Shown: positions 43,652 through 54,534 of the stretch, one piece after another
How positions within the stretch are numbered: position 1 is the first letter of the stretch
Layout of the letters: each line of letters opens with the position of its first letter
NCBI RefSeq assembly: GCF_003573695.1
Contig: NC_039359.1
Coordinates: 159,672,451-159,736,450 of the forward strand
Length of the DNA stretch: 64,000 nucleotides
Direction of reading: 5' to 3'
From: Papaver somniferum
Taxonomy: Eukaryota > Streptophyta > Magnoliopsida > Ranunculales > Papaveraceae
The notes under the pieces: model-generated
The model's database searches: none
Told to the model about the DNA's origin: nothing
Seen by the model: only the letters and a program-made list of their open reading frames with translations
Translations under genes and position numbers: made by a program

Positions 43652-45625
43652 ATGACTTCCTCGACATGCAACACATTAGTGTTCTCAACTAGAAGGAGAG
43701 ACCCAGAATTGATATCTCCATCTAGACCAACACCCCATGAATACAAGTATCTCTCGGATATTGATGAACGTTTTCGTTATCATGTACCGGTCATTTAATT
43801 CTATCGAAACAATGAAAATGATGGCAACACCGATATAGCAAGGAGAAAACCAGATGCAGTACATGTGATCAGAGAAGCCATAGCCGATGCACTTGTCTTT
43901 TACTACCCATTTGCAAGAAGGGTAAGAGAATCCCCTTTCGGGGGAAAGTTAGTTGTAGAATGCACCGGTGAAGGTGTCATGTTCATCGAGGCCGATGCTG
44001 ATATTCGTCTCGACCAGTTGGGTAACATGACTGAGTTGAAACCTCCATTTCCATGTTCGAATGAACTCCTTTGTATTGTTCCCGGTTCAGGAGATATGAT
44101 CAACTGTCCTCTCTTATTAGTTCAGGTAATGGTATATTTGGTACTAAATTTCCATGATTGTACAGCAGCACTTCGATTGATTAGTTCTATAATATAGTTT
44201 ATATATATGGTAATTGGTTTACATGTACAAGGTTTCCAGACCAAGCTCCTGTTGCTAAACTCTTTTTTTTTACATATAAATTTTAACAATCCTAGTTCCT
44301 TAAAGTAAAATGTCATCTACATGTTACTCGATTTAGGTGTGGAGGATTCACCCTAGGCCACCTTGTCAACCACACTATTAGTGATGCTCAGGGCCTACAC
44401 CAGTTCATGATTGCTGTCAGTGAAATTGCCCGCGGTTATGGATCTCCATCTGTGCTTCCTATTTGGGGAAGGGAACTCCTAAACTCTGATGAACCACAAC
44501 CAATACCCAATAGAGAGTATGATTTTGTTCTTAGAACTGAAATTGTCTCTTTTCCTTTCGGTCAAAATGAAAGAGTCCAACGTACCTTCTTTTTTGGTCA
44601 GCAAGAGATGGTATCTCTAATACCATCTGCAGTTGTTTTTACTCTCTGGACCGAAAGAATTAGACGTACTTTTGAGCAAAATCATGTTTACAAAACGGAT
44701 TTAGACTTGGAGGTGGAAGTTAAATCTTTAGTACTCTCTTGGGCAAATGCAGCTGGTAGAAGACTTCATATCAATTATGCTTTCTCTGTAATGGCTAATT
44801 GGGAAACCTTGTTTGTGTAATCTTGCTGCTTTCTTTTTCTTTTTCGGTCTACTTCTTGTAGAACCTTGTACATTCTTTATCTTGAATAAATTTTCTCTTC
44901 TGATAAAAAAAAATAAAAAATAAAAAGATGGTATCTCTAAAGAAGCACCTGCCGCCTCATCTTCGTACATGTTCAAATTTTGAGATCCTCACTGCATGTC
45001 TATGGAGATGTCGAACAATAGCATTGAATTTTGATCCCAAAGAGAATGTTCGTCTCTTTTATACTGTCAACGGACGTGGGAAAGATCGCCTAAATTTGCC
45101 ATCAGGATTCTATACCCGATTGGTTACGGTATGGTATTTTCAACAGCAGAGAAGTTGTGTAGAAACCCACTCGGATATGCACTGGATTTGGTGAAAAACT
45201 CCAAGAACAAACTTCTCAGTACAAAAACAATAGGTGATAGGGAGACAACGATGAAGAGGAAATTTCTCAGATCATGGACAGATTGTATGACTAACTATGC
45301 TTTGCCAGGGAGTCACTACTTTGTTACAGATGTGACACGGGCAAGATTTGCCGAAGTGGATTATGGATGGGGGAAGGCAGTCTACGGTGGATCAATTGTA
45401 GGTGGTCCAACGGTAGAGTATGATCTCCCAACCCCTGAAGACAAAAGCTTGTACATTCCTTTTGAAAACAACAAAGGGGAGTACGGTATTCTTGTACCTA
45501 TTTGCTTTCCCCAGGAATACATGGACGAGTTTGTGGTCGAGGTTGGAAGGATAGTTAGTGAACTACCTGTCAAGGTGAATAATCAATCTCAGACATCAAA
45601 AAAACCAATTGGTTCTGCACATTAA
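43652..45625 (+). pseudogene. BAHD-3: clade V BAHD acyltransferase pseudogene
   Basis: Same two-exon gene as BAHD-1 and -2: exon 1 43652-44125, intron from 44126, exon 2 from about 44323 to the stop at 45625. HTISD and DYGWG are still readable. Lesions: CAA-to-TAA at 43796-43798, splice acceptor AG changed to AT at 44321-44322, a 305-bp LINE tail insertion (44621-44925) and a deletion/frameshift near 45113. Divergent from AAE-D. All domains are otherwise collinear with the functional copies. Confidence 0.92.
44621..44925 (+). mobile_element. 5'-truncated LINE tail in BAHD-3
   Basis: 305 bp ending in an A-rich tail (44906-44925), flanked by perfect 15-bp duplications AGATGGTATCTCTAA (44606-44620 and 44926-44940). 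It still reads a LINE C-terminus (ending in NWETLFV then stop) and has an AATAAA signal near 44885. A textbook target-primed insertion. Confidence 0.9.
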
Positions 45626-45845
45626 ATTTTGAATTGGTCACTTTAAATCATGTAGGGTGCCGTACATATTTTCGTGTCCATAATGTTTATATGAAACTCA
45701 GGTGAATTATGTAAAAAGCAAAAGATAAGAAATCTTGTAATTCTCTGATGGTAAGAACCTTATCATGTGTTGAATCAGTCTCCATACGAAAACCTTGTTA
45801 TGCACTTGAAAACTCTGTACATGAACTCTCCTTAACGATACTCAA

Positions 45846-46110
45846 TTGGTCTTACGATTGTTAGAGAGCCTATGGTTATTTCGTCCTTTTTGTTCATTAA
45901 CCACATTGGGTTCTTCTCTTATTTCTACTGGTGCCTCTAATTATCATTTGAACAATGTGCTACATGTTCCTACTATTTATAGAAATCTTCTTTCAATGTT
46001 TCAATTTACTAAAGATAACAATTGCTACTTTGAATTTCATCCTACTTATTTCGGTGTGAAGGACCTTCATTTTCACAAGGAGCTTCTTGAAGGCAGTGTC
46101 AAGAATGGAT
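45846..46110 (+). pseudogene. Ty1/copia pol fragment
   Basis: Reads SLISTGASNYHLNNVLHVP, RNLLSMFQFTKDNNCYFEFH and FGVKD, the stretch after protease (GAG pre-integrase region) of plant copia elements. Only ~85 codons are present, with no LTR. It fuses in frame with the BAHD-4 fragment at 46117. Confidence 0.75.
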
Positions 46111-46116
46111 TTGTAG

Positions 46117-46330
46117 AGGTTTGTAGTCGAGGTTGGAAGAATGATCAGCGAGCCACCTATTAAGTGGAATAATGAATTTCAGACATCAAAAAAACCAATT
46201 CGTTCTGCTCTTTAACTTGTTAATCGTTTCACTAATCCTTTTATTATAGTGATTGGAACCGGTGGTGATCAAATTGTAAAAAGTCATGTAGGTACATCTT
46301 TGTCAAGTCCATAATCTCTAAGAAAGTTAT
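46117..46330 (+). pseudogene. BAHD-4: 3' tail of a fourth BAHD gene
   Basis: From AGGTTTGTAGTCGAGG it aligns with the end of BAHD-2 (VEVGRMISEPPIK, QTSKKPIRSAL, stop at about 46214) and continues ~110 bp into the matching 3' flank (GGAACCGGTGGTGATCA, AAAAAGTCATGT). It is truncated at its 5' side by copia sequence. It shows that at least one more BAHD copy existed. Confidence 0.85.
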
Positions 46331-46849
46331 GGAGAAATAAGTACACATCCAAAAGAAAAAGTTATGGTGCAACAAGTTATATAAGAAGACCCAACTTTTC
46401 TTCTCCATCTTTTATATGATGTTTGAGGATGTGAAAACTACTGATAGACCCATTTTTTAAAGAACGATTTTGTGGAGATCATGGATTTTTTGGGGACCAT
46501 GGTTTTATTTTGGGTAAAGGCATTAGAAGTAATTTTAGGTCACCCCATATCTAGTTATTTATTTAATACCTAATCTACCCTATTAATTAATTTAGATTAT
46601 GATTAGTGATGATTTAGTTAAAAACAATTAGTGAGATTAAATTAAAAGATGGGTTTATTATTAGTTGAGTAGAATTATTGAGAGAGTAGAGTTAGAGAAG
46701 ATGAAGGAGAAAAACATGGAAAATAAAAAAAAAAATCCAATTCACTAAGTTTGAGTATTCAAATGATGAAAACTCATCTGATTCTTCATCTCCATCCTCT
46801 CCTAGAATATTTTTTAATCTTCAAAATGATCCGGATTTGAACTGGATTT

Positions 46850-47600
46850 TGAACAGTTCGGTTACTTTATATGAAGAACAAGTAACCGAACTCATCTGAA
46901 GCTGTAGTTCGGTTGCCCCGTGAGATGAACAAGTAACCTAACTCATCTGAAAGTGTAGTTCGGTTACTTGTTCCAAACAAGCAGGTTACCGAACTCTCAA
47001 ATAATAGAATTTCTAGGAGTTACAGCGTTATGTTCGGTTGGTTCTCAACTAACCGAACTTTGGCGTACAAAGTTCGGTTGGTTCGCAAACTGCATGCAAT
47101 TTTGATCTAACCGAACTTTACGTAATATAAGAGTATATAAGTTTACAAAGTTCGGTTCTTTCGCAAACTTGAACCTAACACCTAAATAACCGAACTCTGA
47201 GTTCGGTTTCTGTGATAAAATTGTGAAGTTACCGAACTTAACAAACAAAAAAAATGTGAAGTTCCAGCGTCTATTGGCTAAGTTCGGTTACTTTGTAGTT
47301 TAAAAGTTTTTGCGAACAAACCGAACTCTATTGGCTAAGTTCGGTTATTTTGGAACTCAACATAGTGGCCACAACAACACAGTTCGGTTAGATTGGATTT
47401 GTTTTTTTTCGGTTCTAAGGGTGGAGTTCGGTTACTTTGTAGTTTCAAAAATTTTTGCGAAACAACTGAACAGAGAGTTCGGTGACTTAGTTTTAAATCC
47501 AATAGAACCGAACTGTTCTTCGTGTTCTTCATTTTCAAGAAGTTCGGTTAGTAAACTAGGGTTTTTTGGAAAATCGGCCTAACCGAACATGGCTCTGTAA
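46850..47600. repeat. Array of AACCGAAC / GTTCGGTT motifs on both strands
   Basis: More than 20 copies of GTTCGGTT or its complement AACCGAAC in about 750 bp, in alternating orientation (e.g. 46855, 46881, 46908, 46960, 46983, 47032, 47049, 47107, 47150, 47187, 47227, 47282, 47339, 47382, 47427, 47542, 47580). Spacing is irregular, so it is not a simple tandem repeat. Confidence 0.85.
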
Positions 47601-47804
47601 CTCCTATTAAAACCATATTTTGATGATTTCTATTCGATTGAAGCAATCAAAATCAAATTAAAGTGAAAGGTTTGTTGGAAAATACCTCCGGAGTGGTCCC
47701 ATGGCAGAATCAGGTTGCGGCTGGCGTCTTTTATACTCGATAAAATTATTATGTGACCGAACTTAATTGTGATTGCATTGATGTTGTTACATTTCTTAAA
47801 TAGG

Positions 47805-47995
47805 CGGTGGCGGTGGTGGTGGGAGGAGGTGGTGGTGGTAATCGGTGGTTGGTGGTGGTGATAATCGGAGGTGGTGGTGGTGGTAATCGGCGGTGGTGGG
47901 CGGTGGTGGTGGTCGTCGTAATCGGTGGTTGGTGGTGGTGATAATCAGAGATGGTGGTGGTGGTAATTGGCGGTGGTGGTGGGAGGAGGTGGTGG
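47805..47995. repeat. GGTGGT-rich microsatellite/minisatellite
   Basis: Runs of GGT with interspersed AATCGG and GGGAGGAGG units, partly as a ~60-bp higher-order repeat (ATAATCGGAG/ATAATCAGAG). Low complexity only. Confidence 0.85.
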
Positions 47996-48221
47996 TTATA
48001 TATATAGGTGATTATTAGGTTAGTTTTAAACTAAATTAGGTTAAGAATAGGTTAGTCATCTCAACGTTTTAGGACACTCCTTATCACCATAGGAAATGTG
48101 ACCTAATAAAACCATGATCCCTCAAAAAAATCCATGGTCCCTCAAAAAAATCATTCTTTTTAAAAGGGAAAAAGAGAAATGGGATACAAGAGCCCAATAA
48201 ACTCTAGCCCACAAAGGCTTA

Positions 48222-50695
48222 CGACAAACTCAGCTGGAAATTCATCCATCATGCTCTTTTGGCGCTGGGGCTACCTCATTGGTTAGTGGATAGAATGATG
48301 TTTTGTGTCTCTTTGGTTACGTCCGCCGTGAAGATAAACGGAGGGCTACATGGGTTTATCAAACCACAAAGCGGGATTGGCCTGGTGACCCATTGTCACA
48401 ATACATTTTTATTTTGTGCTCAGAAATACTCTCTATTAATCTTCTTCATCTTGAGTCTACAGGAGCCTTGAAAGGATTGAAGATTTCTAAAAATGCAACT
48501 CCAATCTCACATTTAATGTATGTGGATGATCTCCTTCTTACCAGCCAAGCACCCATCAACCAATATTACAATCTGCTTCATGTCCTAAACATATATAGTG
48601 CGTCAGCGAACCAGCATTTCAATCTCTCTAAATCTTCCCTTTTACACCATCCTCGGCTATCTCCGGCAACAATCCAGCAACTCAAAACGGTGTTCCACAT
48701 GCCGTTTGCATCCACACTCTCAACATACCTGGGAGTACCCTTAACGATGGGCAGGAATTCTAGCACTGCGCATACGGCAATAATTAACAAGGTTGCACTC
48801 AAAATACCAGGATGGAAAACACATACTCTGACACAAATGAGAAGGTTAACAATGATAAAGACGTCGCTGACGAGCACTACGAACCACATCATGCAAAATA
48901 CTTCGCTACCTGGGCATGTCCACAACAAACTGGATCAGGTCTATAGAAATTTTCTGTGGAGGCATGCAAATTCGGAAAGGAAACTTCATCCGATCAAGTG
49001 GCAGAAAATCACAAGACCAATAGAGGAGGGAGGACTGGGTATTTGAGCAGCTGCCCCAATTGAATAAAGCGTTGTTTCTAAAACGTGCATGGTCCCTTCA
49101 CCAACATGCTACTTCGCTCTGGGCTCGACTCTACAATGCCACATATCTCAAAGGTAATGATCTTCTGAACATGCACCAGGTACGAGTCTCCAAACCTAGT
49201 CAAACGTGCAGAGCAATAAACTCTCAACAACCGACCCTAAAGCAAGGACTGAAGCATATTATAGGTGATGGAAGGTCTACTCCTCTGTGGGATCATGGAT
49301 TGATTCCAAATCAATCTCCTCTCGATCATAACTATCTGTCTAATTTCACGAAAGTAGCCGACCTTATTGATCCCCTTACAAACCAGTGGGACAGACAGAA
49401 AATAGAGTCGATGGCACCATCAGCTGCGGTGACGAACAGCATTTTAAACATTCATCTACCATCCTCTGCCTGCCCGGACAAGATGATTTGGGGCCTCACT
49501 TCAGATGGCAAGTTCACGGTAAAATCAGCTTATTTGGCATCAATACAATCATCAAGCAACCAACAACCCACTTCTACCGAGGCTGAATGGTTTAGGGACA
49601 TATGGAGATTACAATGCCCCCCAAAAATTCAATTATTTCTATGGAAAGCGGTATTTGGAGGTCTGGCAACTCAGCTCCTTCTATGCAATAGGAATATCGC
49701 CTCATCTCCCCTCTGTCCCAGATGCAATCAACAACCAGAGCCGGTGGAACATCTGTTCTTCCAATGCCAAATGTCTCTCCAAATTTGGTATCAACTTGCA
49801 AATTTTTACCCGTCTCTCACAGGTTTACTTACTGTTTTACAGCACTAATCTATACAGGGTATTTTTGCGATGGACAGAGCAACATGCTTGAATAACTCCA
49901 CCCTACTCTGCTTCATACTGCGGGGAATTTGGCTATGAAGAAACCAACATATTTTTGGCTCCCGGCGACCCAACAACCGGCATTTGTCATACGCCAGATG
50001 TTTTGGGAATTCAGGATTGCTTCATCTCACTCACCATCGTTAATCATTGGACAACCGCCGATGGCCCGCACCACCAACCAAAAGTTTTACCACACAGTCT
50101 CTGTCATATGGAAACCACCGGATGACCCTTGGCTGAAGCTAAACACGGATGGTGCAGAAAGAGGCATTTCAGGTAAACCAGGGTTCGCAGGTGCGGGATA
50201 CATTTTAAGGAATCGCATGGGAAACCATATCATCGGCCATTCCTCTAGGGATGACGACAGCAATAGTGGCAGAAACAAAGGCTTGTTATTTTGGTCTACA
50301 AGAAGTGATTAAACTGTAACCAACTCATTTACATCTCGAAATGGACTCATCAACTCTCAGCAGCTGGCTCACAATATCCAATTCAACTGAATCAACATAT
50401 CCGTGGCAACTGTATCATCTAATTGCAGACATACACAAGCTTCTGCAACAAATTCCAAACGTTCGAATCACTCATACCTACAGAGAAGGAAACCAGGTGG
50501 CTGACGCCTTAGCAAACAGAGGAGCGGACAAATCAACGGATCAAACACAGGCTTCATCAACGGAAATATGGATTGATACAGCACCAATGTTTTTAAATTC
50601 GTTTCTTGTATCAGACAAAGCCCAGAATCCTGTTGGGCGTGTACTACGTCTTTGTTAATTTAATAAAGTAGTTTTCAATCAAAAAAAAAAAAAAA
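48222..50695 (+). mobile_element. LINE (L1-type, RNase H-bearing), 5'-truncated
   Basis: Non-LTR retrotransposon on the plus strand, starting within RT (AYDKLSWKFIHHALLALGLP) and ending in AATAAA and a ~15-base poly-A (50665-50695). RT palm motif MYVDDLLL lies at about 48520; a zinc-finger RVT region with CPPKIQLFLWKAVFGGLAT and CPRCNQQPEPVEHLFFQC at about 49620-49780; RNase H with WLKLNTDGAERG (about 50130) and YREGNQVADALANRGAD (about 50480). Frameshifts occur near 48368, 49045, 49848 and 50310, so it is dead. It abuts the TIR element ending at 48168. Confidence 0.88.
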
Positions 50696-50941
50696 GTTTC
50701 AGAATGTGTATAGGCGGCAATTTCTTTTTCCTTACTTACGGCATATTACACTAGCGATTCGAGTCAAATTTGAACAAACATTAAACTTTTCAGGCTTGCA
50801 AAAGCAAAATTGAATGTTACAAGGGGGTTTGATTAAATTTTCCTTACTTTTGGATCCGACGGTTCTGGGTGACCAAAGAAATGAAAAAGCAAACTAGAGG
50901 AATCCCAAAAAGTTCATTTCATTTCTTCCAACAAAATATAA

Positions 50942-51335
50942 GAGCTTGTTTGGTACAGTTTTCAAAATAGTTTTCCACTGTTTTAAAAACATACCCTTTT
51001 TTCCTTGTTTTCATTTTCTAAAAATTGTTTGGTAAACTGTTTTCGAGAACAAGGAAAATCAATTAAATCGGATTAAATGTAAAGATTCGTTTAAGAGATA
51101 GTGATATTAGCCATGACTCACTTGCAGTCATTTCCCCGATCTCTTACTTTGTTCTGAATAAAAAAAAAACCAAGAAAAAAAAACACATAAAACAATAATT
51201 TATTGTTTTCATTTTTTTTGTTTTCAAAAACGGAAAACAGATAGAAAAACATTTGCTGAAAATGTCCCTACCAAACGTGTTTTCTCCTATTTTCCGTTTT
51301 CTCTGTTTTTGAAGACTATATCAAACAGGTTCTAA
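50942..51335. mobile_element. hAT-like MITE
   Basis: Inverted ends AGAGCTTGTTTGGTACAGTT and (inverted) TAGAACCTGTTTGATATAGT, with GTTTTCCGTTTTC-type sub-terminal repeats in both orientations; about 390 bp. The xGxxTGTTTGG end is common in plant hAT MITEs. Target duplication not clear. Confidence 0.6.
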
Positions 51336-51345
51336 GACATTGAGA

Positions 51346-52829
51346 TGTGAGAATCTCCAATTTTCTTCCATGAATGTTCATTTACAACGTCTCTCTAGTT
51401 GCCCATCCCTTGTACCATATTAACATGTCAACAACAAACCCCAAAAAAAAAACCAACAAAATTGCCCATCCCTTCACCATTTCATGAACCCTGAAATCAC
51501 ATAATCTCATATTTCTTAGCACACAGTCTCTTAAGAAGCTCATAAGTATTAATCATGGTAGTTGTCACACTCCCATTTAATCTCCTAAAATTTTTATGGG
51601 ACATGACCGGCAATGATTGTGGTTCAGTAAATCATCTTCACCCACAATCACTCAGCCTTGCACACCTGCATCAAAGTATGCATATGCCTTCACTCATAAG
51701 GCTCTACGCAATGGAAGTCTTTTCTTCTCTCTCTAACTCTTCATGCCCCCATAAGCATAAGAGGTTCTGTCATGTACTTAACCAATTCTTATCAGCAACA
51801 CAATGAACACAAAGAATACTGCAACAAACCCATTTTATTGCACTAAAGGAAGATTACAAAACTCGTCCAATACATGGACCAAAACAGGCCATTCACGTGA
51901 ATGCCTAAAACACTCTCTACATTAGTGGTTCTTCTCTCAATTGAACAACACCAACATTATTGATCCCTAAGCTATTTGTACAAGCTAATGATCAGACCAA
52001 AACTTCTGTGCAACCGCTTGCACATCCTACAGACAGCCACATGTCCACAGGTAGTTATCCTAACCGCATAAAGTATGCATAACTAACTAGCCTCTTCTGA
52101 TTTGTGCCACCTCATGCCAAACTTGTCCCAAACGGTTTTGGACACTCTCATATGGTTATAAACTCACTTTATAACCCTTCACCTTTGTCTCACACCTTTG
52201 ACATGCTTGCAAAGCCAATAACCAACACTTGAGCTATAATGTGCCACTTTTACGCCAACTTGATGCACCACTGCATAAGGCCCTGATCTAAACTTGCTAA
52301 TACGCCTTAGTTAATCCAAATTCATGCCAACATGATTTCCAATTGATCCCAATACGTGCCATATGCTCATATGAGTTATTCTTGCTTTACTTAGCCAACT
52401 TGCTTGACAATTGCGCACTCTCGCATTACTAGCTTGTTTGCATTATTCAAACTTTGGCCAGCCTTGAACTAATGCATAGACTAATCCTTAGTCTATTCTA
52501 CATTCTTGCATCATCCTTGAGTTTGGGCCAACTTAATTCCACGGACATGGAAACACGCCAACATCACATGTTGCATGTTGCACCTTGTAACTTTGACTTT
52601 ATCTTGCCTTTCCTCAATGAAGCTTCATTGCGTCAGCCAATAAACTTCATTTTTTAGCCAAATGTGTTTACAATGTAGTGCTACTCTTGCACTTCATTAG
52701 CCCTACGGGGTTATGTCATTCTTAGCACTTGGAAGTCTACGCAGTGTTGCGCCATTCTGGCTGCACACTGACTTGGCCTGCAACTTTGTAACGCGCAATC
52801 ATTATGCGTCACTTGCCTGACCAGTAACA
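51346..52829 (-). repeat. Possible solo LTR next to the SLC25 pseudogene
   Basis: On the minus strand the block starts TGTTACTGG at 52829, exactly where homology to the carrier gene ends, contains an AATAAA (GCAATAAAATGGG, about 51830), and could end TCTCACA at 51346 (~1.48 kb). No coding sequence, no primer site, no matching target duplication, so the assignment is tentative. Confidence 0.35.
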
Positions 52830-53635
52830 GTAGTCGCCGACAACGAACTTGACACCTTAAATAAATTCCTAACTGTTTGCCTAATTGTTGGTTGTGTACA
52901 TGATCTTGAACTTCCACTCTCATTCCCACAACCATCTAATACCCGCCAGCCATTGTTGCACTCAGTCCCTGCTCAGCCATTATCTGTCTTCGCACTAGGA
53001 CTAACGCATCCACCACTGCCATTTTCTTTCTTTTCCAAGTAACAACTGTAACCTCCCCACATAACCCTCTGCGAAATCGAATATGACGCCCAGAAGATCG
53101 GCACATAAGTCACCGTAGACATCCCGAATCCCCTATAAAGCCCGCGAACCCCGTCCAATCTCACAATTTTCCGAGACGCGTCAATTTGACCGGAATACCG
53201 AGGATTTTTATTGATCCCGCTGCTTCCCCCAATGCCACCTTGCACCATCAATCTCTGACTAAAAATATCAATCGGCGTCCAAACCAATTGTGCAGCCATG
53301 GCGGCGGTTAACCCCGCAATCGCATTAGCACTCGCCATCGAATTTTTTTCCTGAACCCTGTTTTTCTGCTCTTCTTAAACTCATCTTTTTGTATAGATCT
53401 ATGTTAATAAATGATTTTGAATCAACAAATTTGAAAACCCACTTCTAGAAAGATCTGAAAAGTGTATTGGAAGCTTAATATGAGATGATTAGATGTTGGG
53501 ATTGATTCTTACCGGTGGATTTGTGGGTGTTCTAGGATTCCGCCATTAGAGTTGCTCTGTTTTTTTATTTACAGTAGAGAGAGAAAATTTGTGTGATGAG
53601 TAAAGGAGAAGAAGGGACAGTGTGGTTTTATAAAT
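52822..53635 (-). pseudogene. SLC25A44-like mitochondrial carrier pseudogene
   Basis: Mitochondrial carrier family (inner-membrane transporters built from three ~100-residue repeats); the closest type I recognise is plant SLC25A44-like carriers. Minus strand: TATA (53627-53635), a short leader exon with donor at about 53513, an intron, then an exon with ATG at 53338 reading AGLTAAMAAQLVWTPIDIF, SQRLMVQGG, RGLYRGFGMSTVTYVPIFWA, WGG. The first carrier repeat is missing. After SPSAKT the frame shifts, continues as IMAEQGLSATMAGG, then jumps by deletion to VLDG.GNESGSSRSCTQPTIR and ends at about 52830 against a possible LTR. It may still be transcribed, encoding at most a 121-residue fragment. 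Confidence 0.8.
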
Positions 53636-53639
53636 CGAG

Positions 53640-54534
53640 GTATGGAAGGTAGACACGTGGAGGTGAAGGGACCGGTTTATCCGGTGAGTGTTTACTGATG
53701 CTCAAATTTTGATGTGGGTGAAGGATACCCATTAGATGATTCTGTGTGCGTTTGTTTTTTATTTACTTGACATCGATATCTGAATGTACATTGTTGTTGC
53801 CTAGAGATAAAGGATGATGCTGCACCTACCGGGGCTGGGTATCGGGAGAAATTCCGTGTCTCACAGCCCCGGAGACCCACTATAGAGAATTATAGGGGTG
53901 TAGTTTATCTCCTATGGGATCCAAAAATATATGAGACGCGGTGATCTCATGGGATTTCCCTCCCCGGTATATGTATCATTGTTGAGAGATAAATGCTTGA
54001 TTGTGTGTTTTTTTCTTAGATGCTAGACTCGAAGCCTAATTACAATTACATACAAGTACTAGATTACTACGGCAGCAACAGTGGAGGGCCAACAAAAATT
54101 TCGTATTGACATTTTTAAAATGCACGTGTCATTTTCCCAGCTTTGCTACATACTTCGAAGTGTACCCGAGACAGGGTCCGACGGCAGAAATGTCACTTTC
54201 TCTGTATTGGGGTAGGGGTGGGCAGAAATGGACCCCACCCCTCCACTCACACGGTGCCCAACTTGGCACCTTTTCTTCGGTGTATCTAAAATTTTTGTTT
54301 CTTTTATGCGGGAAATGGTCGTCCAATTATCGAGATGATTCCTTCGTGTTCTTTTAATATACTTGTCCTCAAAAAACAAAAAAAGTTTATTGCAATTGAA
54401 TTTAATGGTAGCCAATTAATATAATTTTAAAATCAGTGTGGCTGGAGATGTTATGCTTCGGGTGTATTTAGCATGATTGCAAAGCAACTGTACATAAAGT
54501 AAATTGCAGTCAGGTACTTAATTTTAATTCACAA
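53640..54534. other. Intergenic, nothing definite
   Basis: Upstream flank of the carrier pseudogene. 53797-53972 is bracketed by CATTGTTG direct repeats and may be a small MITE. No gene recognised between 54000 and 54534. Confidence 0.45.

Larger units (their letters stand above)
46449..48168. mobile_element. TIR-ended non-autonomous element with AACCGAAC array
   Basis: Imperfect inverted ends ~60 bp: left CCCATTTTTTAAAGAACGAT, with GATCATGGATTTTTTGGGGA and CCATGGTTTTATT; right end inverted CCCTTTTAAAAAGAATGATT, with GGACCATGGATTTTTTTGAG and ATCATGGTTTTATT. No transposase or other gene. I could not identify a convincing target duplication. The interior holds the arrays at 46850-47600 and 47805-47995. 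Confidence 0.55.

Noticed and set aside
47045..47582. ORFs over the AACCGAAC array
   Set aside because: Repeated peptide pieces come from the DNA motif on both strands; no protein logic.
53797..53972. Small hAT MITE flanked by CATTGTTG
   Set aside because: The 8-bp direct repeat is real but inverted ends are weak; not firm enough for a separate feature.
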